DNA of 64,000 nt, taken from positions 462,501 to 526,500 of the forward strand of contig ML133454.1 in the NCBI GenBank assembly GCA_003864495.1. Direction: 5' to 3'. Source of the DNA: Nemopilema nomurai. Its lineage: Eukaryota; Cnidaria; Scyphozoa; Rhizostomeae; Rhizostomatidae. Each line of letters opens with the position of its first letter. The first letter of the stretch is position 1. The translations under genes and the position numbers were made by a program. The notes beneath the pieces were generated by a model that was given only the letters and a program-made list of their open reading frames with translations, was not told the DNA's origin and searched no databases. Positions 35,747-48,239 of the stretch are shown one piece after another.

Positions 35747-35958
35747 CCCGGCTCAACCTTCATTAAGACTAAAACTTCTCCTAAATCTGAGTTTTCTCCC
35801 AAAGCAAAGCAACTGTCTCTTTGACGTTGTTCTGTTTGTTCTTGTTGAAATTTATGATGAAGTAACTCATCAAAAAGATTTGATACCTTTCTTTGATCTC
35901 GAGGCAAATTTACGCATTGTGTTAGACAAGAATATTCTAAGAATAATCTTAGGCTTAA
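35747..35958 (-). repeat. Dispersed repeat, copy A
   Basis: About 210 bp matches the reverse complement of 44745-44958 nearly end to end; for example gctcaaccttcatNaagac and ctgagttttctcccaaagca are shared. Identity by eye is around 80 percent. Short ATTCTTAG/CTAAGAAT motifs occur near both ends of this copy (35649 and 35935), which hints at a small inverted-repeat element. No coding capacity was seen. Confidence 0.75.
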
Positions 35959-37001
35959 AATCAAAAATTTTTAAGAGACTTGGAAAAAAACAGGCATTCT
36001 TAAAAGTGTGTATCTGACATGGACCGCGCAGCCATTGGGCAAGGGGGGGCTATAGCCCCCTACTTCTTCAGAGATAGACCTAAAAGCTCCAAAAGTATGG
36101 ACATTTTTATTTGATCACTGTAATTAATAGATGGCTACAAAGCAAAATACGAATCTTTGTTAGCTGTGATAACTGATTCTTTACCACATCTGGATTCTCT
36201 AACTAGGAGAATGCTCTGGAATATTTAAAGCAATATGAAACTTCAAAATGTCACAAGATTGCCTATACCTTTAAGCATGTTGTTCCAAAATCGGTGACGC
36301 ATTTACTTGAAAACTTGCTCTGAATTCTTTTGGCTGTAATGATGTATGCATCTTTTCACAGTAGCTACTTGAAAGTTGCTATTCTGAGCCGAACTGCATA
36401 TACACATGGACGCTAAGAAGCAATTTACTATTCAAAGGGCGTTTCCCGACTTTCTGTAGGGCATGGCCTGAAGAAACTTTTTCTGGGGCAAGCCCCCCAC
36501 TACAACCCGGTTCGCTGCTCAGCCCCTCCGCTTTCAAACCTTTGCACGGTCCCTGACGTATCACAAATGTAGCGAGGAAAAACATGCGCTAATCTTCATT
36601 CACTCACAATCGATGTTAATTTACCATTTTGTAATTCATACTCATAGGCTAGATGGTTATCTTCTAGCATAAATTTGGCGTTGTTATTTGCAAGCAATCC
36701 GCTCTTGTAGGCACTAGTTATCCCTGAAAAATGCTAAAGTTATTTCAATTGCTTGAAATTTCAAACTGAGGGGTAACTTAAAGAAATCTCTTGAGCATTT
36801 CTGAGGCATCACGCCGCATAAAAGTCACGACGCAAGCTTGTCACTGGAAAACAAAGGGCGACCGGTGGCCTTTGTAGAGCCCGTAGGGAGCTGGGTCGAG
36901 AGAACAATTATTGACAGAACACGTTCTTTCAACTTCCTTTTCTCCGCCATTTTTACGTGAATTCGGAGAAGACTGTTTAACGCCACAGCAATTTTGCCAA
37001 G

Positions 37002-40000
37002 ATGATGGGAACAATGGGTCAGCAAGATGAACCAGGGTAAGGTTTCTGAATGATCTTCAAGCCTAGAAACTTACTGGGTCATTAAAATGTAGACGTTTTA
37101 GCTAAAACCCCCATTTTGTTGCGATGAAGATCGGCGAGCACGCTGGCCTACTCAGGACTTGGCAGTGATATCTACCTTTTGACCGTGACATTGTAAACTG
37201 AGATTGTACGTGAATTGATGAAGCGAAATCAACCGCAACATTATGTTACTGGGTCGGCGGTTTAATTGCTGTAATGATGTTGATGTTATAAAAGCACGGA
37301 TGAGGATGTCTGGGCGAAAAGAAGATTTAAATTGATGGCTAGCCTAGTCCAATCCCGCGAGCACTTACCGTTATCATGCATCCTTCTTACATTTTTTTAA
37401 TCAAATTGACAAGAAGATGGCAAACATATCCCGTTGGATACGAGCACGTTGGATACGACTTAGAATTTGCATGCAGTCAAACGCCCAACAGTTTTTGCCA
37501 TCGCGCAATGGTTGAAAACGTGGACTGATACAAGTTTTACCACATTTTTCTCAAAAAGCGATGACGTATGCTTCAAATATTTCTTTGGCCCAAGTCTATT
37601 GTTATTTAAGAGGGTTGCGTTGTTAGCTTCAATTGTTCATAAAATTTTATTTCAAATCAATAATGCAATACATTTGATAGTTTATTCCAACTGGTGCTAA
37701 TTGCTGATCTCTAACATATTTCAATGACGCAGTAAAGCCCTCCAAAAGTAACAAAAATGGTTTGTTTTAAAGGTCGCTTTAAGTGCTTGTTTGAGCGGTG
37801 GTATTACTGTAAATAAATTTGGAAGGTTTTTTCTGTGACATTCATTTTGTCACTGTCAAGTCTCTGTCAATGTGTAACCTGCTAAGGGAATGGGTATCCC
37901 AACATAACATGTGTCCCAGGGCAACAGGTTCTTGGTCTCTCATTGAGAATTGTGAGAAGTTCTCTGTACTGATACCACATTTAATTGCATGAAAAAATTT
38001 ACTGCATAGGCTCGATAAGAAGCTTTCCAAGGCATATGTTTTATTCTGAATACAGCTGTCCTCCTTCTCTGCTGTCTACATGTATATCACTACAGAAAAA
38101 CTGAAAGTTGAATAGATTGACCAATAAACTAATTGTGGAGTTTATCATAAAACTCTAATATGTAATATGTCACTCTTTAAATTGTGGATAGGGCCAAAGT
38201 TAAGCTGTTTTACAAGTAGATCATTTACCCTTATTTGGTTGAGAGACTTGCAAATCACCTTATGAAATGGAAATAACTATTTCAAATTACAACAATAAAG
38301 GAATTCTAAAAAAGAGTGTCTTTTTGCCAAATACAATGATGATTCAAATGTGCTAAACCAAACATGTTTCACAGAGCTGGTGACTTTGATATGTTAACCA
38401 TCTAAAATCACCGGAAGTTGAAAGTTTCTAGTTTCTAAATATTGCTTCTTTACTGGAAATGAGCCAGTTTTACCAAACAAAGGGCTTTTTTGTGCTTTGA
38501 AGGCTTGCCAAAACCACATAGCTACTTCTTTTAAAAAGAAAGAACTCATGGAGCAAGGCATAATTGGGTCATGTCCCAGCAAAATTTGCTGTTTTTTATT
38601 TTGTAAAATTCAAACTGAAAAGTGACTAAATGGATTGTTTTTGAAAGCATTGTATTGGATTGCCACAATTTGAATTCTCCTATGCAACCAATCTGACTAG
38701 TCAATGAGCCTCTCACCCAATGCATAGTTATATTCCTTTGTCATGCAATTATTTAAAAACAAGCATTTTACAATCATTTCAAGAACACTTTCAACAGCAT
38801 GTTAGTAAATGATACAGAATATAATTTATATACCTATAAACACACAAATCTGTTCTACTTTTATCTATATAAAGTTAAAGTATTTTTTACATGTTCAACA
38901 GTTATGTGTTCTTTTAGGCCTACACAAATTTTTCAATCTAGAGATTTTAATAAAAATAATTTTTCAGTAATTTTGTGTCTTTATTTATGGTGTAATTTTG
39001 CTTATTCATTAATTTAAGGTTGGTAAATTTACATTATAAATGCCCAAATGCCTAAAAATTTAGCAGCAGAAGAAATCAAATTTCAAGCCCCAGTTACTTG
39101 GACAGCAAGTCGGTCACTGCTGCCAAGGGATAATTAACTCTGCTTTTTTTGAGTCACATAAATTTCCAAGGCATAAGCCTATGTTGAGAGTAAGTAACTT
39201 TGCTTTATCAATAATATACTGGTTTTGTTTGTCAGGAATGTGCCAGCAAAAGTGGAGGAATCACTTGTGTAAGAATCTATATATATTATATACTTGTGTT
39301 AAAGATAGAAACTGTCTGCTTTTGAGAAAGTTAAGGCATCATAAGTTCAATCGAAAAACAAATTTTTGTTTTAACAGGCTAGGGGGTTATCCTGTTTCTT
39401 TTAATTGCAGGAAACTTTTTGTTGGAGGACTTCACCCTACAACAACAGAAGGTAACATTGATTTTTTTGTAATTGATGTTGCCTTGGTATACTTAAAATC
39501 AGTGAATGGCAATTGTGGTTCACTCTTGTTTGTCTAGTCAATAATTCATGGAATATTAAAATTCATTGAAGTTATGTGAAAAATGTTGCAAATAAGATGT
39601 TCTTTTTAAAATTGTGGAAGGGTGTTAGCTGATTTTTTTTGAGTTAGTTGTGAGTTTGAGTTTTACTTTTAAGTAAGAATATATATATATATACTAATTC
39701 TATGATTGCTTGTATCCAAATAACAGAATCAATGAGGGATTATTTCTCTGGATTTGGTCAAGTTCTTGACTGCAAACTCATGATTGACAATGTTACAAGA
39801 AAGTCGAGGTTTGTTTTTTACTACTTTATTATTTGTATTATTTTTATTGACTGCTCTGTATTACAATATTTCCTTATATAAACCATTATATATTCAGCCC
39901 ACTTTTTTCTGGACTTCTGAACCTATAAATACGAATGCAGTCAATGTCCAGGGTTGTCTAATGCATAACTTTGTAAAACATATGACTTATCTAGGGTTTT

Positions 40001-43000
40001 GTGTTTTGTGAATTTTTGTCTGAGTGAGTTTGCTTTTGTTGAAGTGAATATCAAGAATCTCTTTGATAAATTTGTCTTTGTTGCCTAACCTAGATATTAA
40101 GATTTGTTTTACTGAACAAGTTTGATTAAAGTATATTGTTGAGGTAGGCTCAGTTTGATTTCAGAGTGAATCCATTTTCCACTTTTGCCCTTTTGCTTGG
40201 GAATTTTGGAGAAGAACGCAAAGAGTATGAAACTTTTGTTTTATTTTGACAAATTGCAGCTGAAGTAAAACTTAAATGATTGATGTTCTTTTCTTACTTA
40301 GGGGCTTTGGCTTTGTTACTTTTGCTGATTCAAGATCTGCACAGGATGTCATTGAGAAAGTTCCTCATGTTCTTGATGGCAAACAGGCATGTTGATCTAT
40401 TGAATATTCTATGTATATCAATTTTTGAATTAATTGTTTATGCCATTGTATCATTTATATGTTGTTGCTTTTTCTTTTGGTGTATTGATTTTTAAAGAAG
40501 GGTGCGTAATGTTCTTTTGTTTTATCTGCAGATTGATCCTAAGAAAGCAGTTCCAAAAGGACCAAGCCAGAGCATTATTTTGAAGCAAATGGTTAGTGCA
40601 AATTTTAAAGATTCAATGTAAAATTTAAATTACATATAAATATATATATATGAGTTTGTTTCTTAAAGGGTTGTGTTGTGTCATCAAGGCTAAAACAATT
40701 TTTGCTACTATATATCTATTTTTGTGTGGAACTGGAATTTAGGGCAAGCTTTGCAAGATGGACATGGAAAAAAATTTGATAGGATTTAATTAGAGGCCTG
40801 AGAAATTGCATTTGCCATGCCCATGTGTTGCCCAGCTGTCCATTCATGAGAGCATGGGTGTCGTTTTGGGCAGAAATTTATTGACTGTTTCTGGATTTGT
40901 TTTATTTCCCTTAATGTAGGGAGGTAAATTGCTAGATTGTCAAAAATTATATTTCTCTTCTAAATATTTTATTTGTTAATTTTACATTTAAGTAAACAAA
41001 CATCAAGGAAGATCACTTTAATGTTAATGATATGGAACAAATTATTTTCCTAAGGGTCTCTCTAATGTCAATTCTGGTGCTGCAAGATCAAGATCAAGGA
41101 ATCCAGAGTGTAAAGTTTTTGTCGGAGGGATCAGTCAGCAAACAACAGAGAATGAACTGAGAGCTTACTTTTCCGAATATGGCAATGTAAGTATTTGTTA
41201 TTTTCCTATTTGATAGAGGAAGATCTGTTTCGTTATAGAAAACCCATATGCATTCATATTTTTTGTCATTTGCTGTTTTTCAAGATGAAAAATAAGTTTC
41301 CAAGTGTATACATCATCAATGCTGATGAAAATTAACTATAGACAATTTTTAAAGAACATTGTTTTGCTGGTACCGTAACCTAGCTGTACTTGCTTCAGGT
41401 GATGGAAGTGGCCATTCCTTTAGACAGAAACACAGGAAACATTCGAGGTATGAGTTTTATTTTCCCTATCAGTTGCAACCACAAGCACACAAAAGCAGAA
41501 CTGGACTGGAAAACCTTTTACATTGTTTGATATTACATTATGTATGTGAAGAATCAAATCCAACTGCTTTCCGAGACAGTGCCCTTGGTATAAATTGAAT
41601 AAAAGGTTTCCTGCAGAGATGAATTATTCAAATGTGGTGCAGGTTAATCAAGTGTCAGTTGTCTTGTTTTGTTTTCGTGTGCTTCCACATGGATTGTTTT
41701 TCTGCAAAATATTTATGTTCCAATTTAGAATAAGTATTCTAGGCAAAAGGTAACTTGAATCAACATTGCAAGATTTAATATTTTGTGGTTAGATTTAGAA
41801 GTATGTTCAAATACTGGCCCTTCTCTAGTCTTTGCTTGTAATTTATTTATGGTTTTTTTGGAAATAGTTTATTTAGATAAAATTTTAGATTGAACCTAAG
41901 CAATTTTAGAGTACAACTTTTTTTAAAAACTGTAGTTTTATTATTAGACATATACTTTCTTTTAAGAGTTATAAACCTAGAAATTTTTATGTATCATTGT
42001 TACTGAAAATTAGTTTTGGTTTAAGAGTAGTTTTTTTATTGGTAAGTAACTAGAAAGAAGTAGTTGATTCCTAATTATATAGTGAAAAGCCAATTTTAGA
42101 ATTATATTATTGGACTGATAATTCGATAAGGAAAAGACTCTTGTTCTGTTAAATGATTTTTTGTCAAAAAGTTTACAATTTCATATTGATTTTAGTTATT
42201 TTCGCAGGTATTGTTACAGAAGTATTTGATTAATTGCATTGTCATAATTAATTCGTTAGGATTTGCATTTGTTGGTTTTGACAACCCTGATACAGTACAA
42301 AGACTCCTGAGAATTCACTTCCATCAAATCAACGGAAGAACGGTGTAGTGTAGTTTAATTATACTTAATTACACTTTTTTAATTGCTTTGCGGCTACATG
42401 AACAGTACCGGATGACTTCTTCTTGCGCTGAAGTGTCAAAAAGGGGGCAAAAGATTAGCAGAAAGGGATCGTTTTCCATAATTTTGGCATGGCCTAAAGT
42501 CCAAGGGAGGCCACTTGATTCGTATGTTTGTATTGGCATGCTAAAAAGTTTTAAAACAAACAAGACTCAGCCTGCTTATAACTCTTGAAGAAGTATATAT
42601 TATATATATGTATACTCTGCAGCGTGACTGAAATTATTTGCGCTGGATTTTTATAATGCCACACTTTTAGCACTGCGAACGTACATGAAATATCCTTTTG
42701 AAATCCAGTTTATTTTGATTTTTATGCTTTTTGCGTGTTACCACCAGTGCTGCACATCGCACCATTTTTTTCTTCAAAATTTCAATGTTCTAATCAGTAG
42801 AAGTATTAATTTTATTAAGATGTTTCAGATAGTTGCATTGGTACTTAATGGTAATTATCTTTGAGTTTAAACCACCAACTAAAAGAATGGCCTACGCTGC
42901 TATCTATTTTGCACTTGCTGCGCGTTCTAGTTAGTTTACCTTGAGTTTTAGTTAATGTGGTGCTCTCAAGTGAATTGTGTGGTGTATTATTAAATTTATT

Positions 43001-45976
43001 GCTATATAAAGCAGTTTTTAAGCATTCCAAAGTGGTCACGTTTACTTAAATTAGACTTAAATTACACGCAGTTAATGTTTTATAATTAGCTTATACTAAC
43101 TTTATTAACTTTTGATTGCACGCAAAATACTTGCAAGTTTTAAGGTGATTTGTAACAACTGACCTCGTCGCATTAAATATTCTAAAACTTCAGTTGCACC
43201 AGGTGTTGTTGATGATGAAAATAATTGCCAGTTGCGGCAAGCGTTTTTGCAATGGATTTCAAATGCTTTTTCATTAGAGGGAGTTTTTCATGGAGTGATA
43301 AACGATACTTATTTTGACAGGTTGAGGTAAAAAGCTGCGACGAACAGGGAACCAAACAACGCCAAATGCAGAACATGAATGGACAGTTTATGGGGGCACC
43401 CGGTGCGGATATGGCAGGCAAGTCCTCGCGTGTCGAAATTTACATTGCCATGCTTGTGCTTTGCTCATTTTCTCTTCATTTCCCAGTTTCTCTTCTCCAA
43501 CTTCTTCGCTTGAGTTTATGTGGAGTTGTGTTGTGCGCGTGCTGTGTATTACATCTCCCCGAATTCGATGTTAATCGTAACAGCATGGTATAACCCGAAA
43601 CATCGCTGCTTTTATTATCTACTTTTTTGCCAATCTACATGCTTCAAATCCAAATAATTTGTTTACTGGCATTAAGATTGTAGCTTCATTTGAAAGCCTC
43701 AACCCACACTCGTATTGCAGTCTTTGAATCGAGAAACAAAAACGGCCAAAAGGATATCCCAGTTTCATTAGTATTGTCGTGGTTGTTGTGATTAATATGA
43801 TTGATGCGATTATTGTGATTGGTGCGATTGATGCGATTGATATAACTCCAAAGAGCTATCGCATCGTTGTCAGCAAAGATATATTAACTAATACATCGCG
43901 TTCTATAACCATGGTGTGTGATTATTATGAGTCAATCTAATTTGGTATTGTTTGTCTAATGAGCAGCATTTGGCCAAGCTGATGCTTCTGCGGGGGCATA
44001 CGGTCAAGGTGCCTACGGAGCCTACGGAAGCATGCTGCCGCAGGCTGGATACGCACAGGCCCCCGGAGCAGCCGCCGGACCTTACGGAGCTGGATACGGT
44101 AAGAACGGAAATTGTCTTACACTGAAACAAAGGTGCAGTAGATGTCGATAGTCCACCGAACCTATGAATGCTCTCTCGACAGTATAAGCTATTCAAATTT
44201 ACGATTTGTGTTTATAAAGATGCTTCTATATGCCCCCTCTCCCTTTCAAACAAAGACATCGTTTTGTAAACATCTTAAACCGCCGTAGTTTATAGAAATG
44301 TCAAGTGGATTAAAATGTAAAACCTCTATGATTAAGTAATTATTTGAAGATGGTTTGATGGAACAGCCTCTCCTTCTGTAGCAATTGTTGTTGGTGTTTC
44401 CCTTTTTTGCTCACGTGTAGTGATAACTGCAATTTGATTTTCTAGCTTATGGTGCCGCGGGCTACGGAGCTCTGTCTGGTGCGGCCACCTCGCAATACGG
44501 GGTCGCATCGACCTCTGCGATGGCAAGCCAGACCTCCGCTGCGGCGGGAGGAGCCGGTGCGCCCACTGCGGACTATTCATTCGGTGGCCAGATGTATGGT
44601 GAGTAACGCCCAATATTCTGTCCAATTTTCACCGCCACATCTGCTCGTTCCTCTCGATCCGCTCAGTAAAAGGCATTGCAAGAAAAACACTTTATAACAA
44701 TACCAAATTTTTCCCGCGTCTCAATGTTCTTCTCGATTTTGATCCTAGGATTATTCTTTAATTATTCTTGCCTAGTACGAGGTGCAAATGTGCCTTGAGA
44801 TTAAAAGTAAAAGTATCAGGTCTTTTTTGATTGGTTGCTTCATCATAAATATCAATAAGAACAAACAGAATAACATCAAAGTGATAGATATTTGCTTTGG
44901 GAGAAAACTCAGATTAAGGAAAAATTTTAGTCTTGATGAAGGTTGAGCCCGGCATTATTCTTAGATGAAAATGTGTGTAGAATGCATATATTGGTAGCCG
45001 CAGATAAAATGAGCGGTTCGATGGGAGGATACATTCTTATTCCGAACGTTCTAAAGGCACCTAAAAGATGATAAGCTCTGCAAACTTTTAAGTGGCCTTG
45101 ATAGCAGTTAAGGTCAAGTCAAGGGCCTGACGCTCTCCGTGATTTGGGTTTAAGTTGACGTCCCCTGAATCGGCTGTCGTTCGTTGTAGACCAATAAATT
45201 TTCTTTGAGTGCTCTTCCAACCAATGAAATGTCCTTTCACCCCCCACACCCCCACCCCCCCTTCTAATCAGTTCAAGCGTACTAAACCATGGTGTACTCA
45301 AACCCTTAACTGGTACCTTCACACCTGTATTTTCTCAGTGAAATTGTAAGAGATTGAACTTCACGACGTGTTGGCCCTGAATACCATCGGGTGTGATTTT
45401 GTTCAATTGGTTCTGAAGACTGATGTAACCATTGATGAACTTTATTTCTGTAGAGTAGACAACATCTGTAGGTATTGGCAGTAGTTAGTAGTATTAGGTT
45501 GAACAGCAGACAGATACCCTTGCGAAGGAGTCCAGCACTCGTCATTGTGCACTCGTCATTGTGCACTCGTCATTATGCGTTGTGTGTTCAGTGTGTGGCT
45601 CGGTCGGTGTGGTCTCCGTTGGAACAGTACCTATTGCTTGCGTCCAGTCCGCTAATTGCTCATGATTGAAGCAGCGATTGAAGCAAACAAGACATGGCTG
45701 ATGCCTTTACCCTGGTTCTCGTCTGTAGGTTTTGGCAACTATCAGCAGGAAGCATCAAGCTTCGGACCAGCCAGAAACATCGGGGCCGACCTCACCGGAT
45801 ACGCGTCGGCCGTGGGCGCTGGGGCTCTGACGGCTGCGTACGGAGGAGCGGCGGACGCGACGGCGGCGGCATACGGCGTTGGAGTTAGCTACGCTGACAC
45901 ATCCGCTGCTGCATTCGGGAGAGGGACAGTGCAAAACAGTGCCAATCAAAGAGGATATCACCCATACGTTAGATAA
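37002..45976 (+). CDS. DAZAP1: DAZAP1-like protein with two RRMs, 12 exons
   Basis: This is a nuclear/cytoplasmic hnRNP-type protein that binds pre-mRNA and mRNA; DAZAP1 regulates splicing and translation. Exons: 37002-37036, 39411-39451, 39727-39808, 40302-40386, 40532-40591, 41055-41186, 41399-41447, 42260-42342, 43321-43417, 43967-44098, 44446-44598, 45729-45976. They total 1197 bases, 398 codons plus TAA; human DAZAP1 is about 407. RRM1 has RNP2 KLFVGGL (about 13-19) and RNP1 SRGFGFVTF (about 52-60). RRM2 has KVFVGGI (about 121-127) and RGFAFVGF (about 161-168). The spacing, HVLDGKQIDPKKAVPKG after RRM1, and VEVK closing RRM2 favour DAZAP1 over Musashi, although the hnRNP A/27C group is close. 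The C-terminal half (about 190-398) is a Gly/Ala/Tyr-rich low-complexity tail. Introns after 40386 and 43417 begin with GC instead of GT. Intron 1 is about 2.4 kb. The first ATG is followed by a second at codon 2. Confidence 0.92.
39673..42614. repeat. Short TA-rich microsatellites in DAZAP1 introns
   Basis: Runs of alternating T and A of roughly 14 to 20 bases occur near 39678-39694, 40636-40651 and 42595-42613. They are simple repeats only, in three separate introns. Confidence 0.7.
44745..44958 (+). repeat. Dispersed repeat, copy B (inverted relative to copy A)
   Basis: The reverse-complement partner of 35747-35958, located in the last DAZAP1 intron. Shared blocks include tttgctttgggagaaaactc and atgaaggttgagcc. 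The two copies have diverged by scattered substitutions and small indels, so insertion is not recent. Confidence 0.75.
45535..45576. repeat. 14-bp tandem repeat, three copies
   Basis: Three copies of gcactcgtcattgt in the last DAZAP1 intron; the third has one change. Confidence 0.85.
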
Positions 45977-47473
45977 ATGCTAGTAGCACGGACAAGAGGA
46001 TTGTTTTAGAGATTTTTAGAAGGTGATCTGTAATTGCCTCGATCGTTTTGACGTGGGCGGGCGAGTTCCTGATTACGGTTACGTCGCGGGACGTCACGAG
46101 CACCCCTTTCTGGGCCCTCAGAGCAACGGTTAGGTTAAGTCGTGATAGGGAGTCGTAGGAATATTAAAACACTTTACAGAGAAGCGCTTTGCTAAAGTAC
46201 ATTGTATGTTTTTAGGTTGGGCAGAAAGGACAAGGCTTCTAGGAAATAACTGGAAATTTGAATGATTTTATAATGCGGAAAGTCACGCTGAAAAGAGTAA
46301 CTGGAATTGTATTTACTATAGTTTGGTAAATTTGCTGTTTTGTTCTTTGCTAATTTATGCATGGGCTTCTAAAATAATGTAAATATCCATTGGTAATTGT
46401 ATTTGATTGATCAAAGTTATGTTAAGATATTAATGTAAAGACAGTAATATTTTTGAATAGCGTAGATGTTTTGCCGAATTTCGATCGTGCCAAAGTTTCT
46501 TCCATGTAGCATGCCTAAAGCTTGGTAAAGTTGCACAGTTGACGATTTCACTGATTGCTATAGAAAGGTGATGTTGCTCAGTCTAGGCACGTGGCCGTAC
46601 TTGCCAGCATGATTGGCCACTTTGCACTGCTCCTTGGTCCCTTGTTGTATTTACAGTTGCTCAACACAGCCTTGGCCTATTGCTCGAGTCACTGAACCCG
46701 TTCACTGAATCTGTTGGCCGTCTGCAAATGAGAAGTGCCACAGACCAACTCATTCAGAGCCATTATTGTCTTGTCTGTTGGATGTTACCTCGAAGCAGTC
46801 CTCACTAGAGGTGTTTCTGATATAACCATGGCTCGTAGCTACAGTTTCTACACTTTTTGTTGGTCCATATTTCCACTTCTAGGTTGTCTTAATTAGAATT
46901 TGGTTTAAATCGAGTAAAATAGTTTTTTAAAATCAGTATAGCACACTTTTGAGGTTCTCAGACCCGTCATTCGTATCGAGGTTCTATTTATTACAATAAA
47001 GTCTGATTTTATTTCGTTTTAATGGCGAAAAGTAGAGAGTTCTAAACTACTTTCCTGTAATCACGTGACATAATATCTCTGTATTTTGTAACCAGATTTA
47101 GTTGCATTTGTTCTTATTGTAAACCTGTTACTATCTCCTTAATTTAAGCTCTGTTATTAATGTCTCTTCTCTCACTTCCTGTCCAAAACTCTCATCATCG
47201 CTTGCCCATTTTTAAAATTGATAAATTTGCTCGCCACGGTTTCACCGCACTTAACCGGATATGGAAGATGATAAAAGTTTGTTAAAATGATACCATGCAT
47301 TGCGTTCTTGATTTTCTGTTATCCCCCTAGCTAGTATCTAGTAATGACTTCCCTTGTGTCATACCATGTGATAACGTAAGTTAAAAGATCGAGGAAGACG
47401 CGTAATCTACAAACAAGTTCCTTATAATAATATTGGACTACTATTTTCCATGACTTGGTTCCAGTTGGACTTG
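45977..47473 (+). other. DAZAP1 3' untranslated region and spacer to the satellite
   Basis: About 1 kb of AT-rich sequence follows the stop with no coding frame, up to a poly(A) signal near 47000. The remaining 470 bases to the array show no feature. No second gene was seen. Confidence 0.6.
46995..47000 (+). terminator. Candidate poly(A) signal for DAZAP1
   Basis: A canonical AATAAA about 1.0 kb after the stop codon, followed by a T-rich tract, is a plausible end for the transcript. Confidence 0.55.
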
Positions 47474-47990
47474 AGAGCTACATCGCATTGTAGATGTGCA
47501 CTGATGTCTCTATGTCCAGAAAATCGGAATTTGAGACGAATTTTTTCAGTGAAAAATGGTCATTTGACAAGTAAATAGCCTTGCTTTTGGCCTAAAACAT
47601 GCACATTTTCTAGTGGGTTTTGTTAAAAACAAATGCTGATTTTGAGGGCTACATTGCACTAATGTCTCTATGTCAAGAAAACGGGGATTTGAGATGGATT
47701 TTTTTCAGTGAAAAAATTGCCCATTTGACAAGGCTATAACCTTGCTTTTTGGCCTAAAACATGCATTTTTTGTAGTGTTTTTTTTACATACGAATTCTGA
47801 TATTAAGGGCTACATTGCTTTGTGAATATGCACTGATGTCTAAATGTCAAGAAAACCGGGATTTTTGAGATGATTTTTTTTCAGTAAAAAAAATGCCCAT
47901 TTGGTAAGACTATAACCTTGCTTTTTGGCCCAAAAGATGCATTTTTTGTAGTGACATTTTTTTTAAATAGGAATTCCGATTTTACGTTGC
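47474..47990. repeat. Diverged left edge of the satellite
   Basis: The first three units are recognisable but carry many substitutions and small insertions, such as tgtccagaaaatcgg for the usual tgtcaagaaaaccggg. This is the decay expected at the margin of an array homogenised from within. Confidence 0.8.
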
Positions 47991-48239
47991 ACTGATGCCC
48001 CCATGTCAAGAAAACCGGGATTTGAGATGAATTTTTTTTAGTGAAAATATTGGCCATTTGGTAAGGCTATAACCTTGCTTTTTGGCCTAAAAGATGCATT
48101 TTTTTAGTGAGTTTTTTTTGCCTAGGAATTTTGATTTTAAGGGCAACATTGCTTTTTGGCCTAAAACATGCATTTTTTTAGTGAGTTTTTTTGCCTAGGA
48201 ATTCTGATTTTAAGGGCAACATTGCTTTGTGGATGAGCA

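Larger units (their letters stand above)
34575..37001. other. Spacer between the KSR-like gene and DAZAP1 with repeat remnants
   Basis: No gene was recognised. It holds a 73-bp direct duplication, one copy of a dispersed repeat, and C/G-run segments near 36043-36062 (gggggggctatagcccccta) and 36483-36500 that look like fragments of a DNA element. The final 200 bases are richer in CpG and should contain the DAZAP1 promoter and 5' untranslated region. Confidence 0.45.

Noticed and set aside
43780..43855. Degenerate gattgatgc-type repeat in a DAZAP1 intron
   Set aside because: Units are irregular and short, best regarded as simple sequence without a defined period.
45694..45961. Alternative frames over the last DAZAP1 exon
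   Set aside because: High GC of the Gly/Ala-rich exon leaves all frames open. Only the frame in phase with upstream exons encodes the expected tail ending YHPYVR*.
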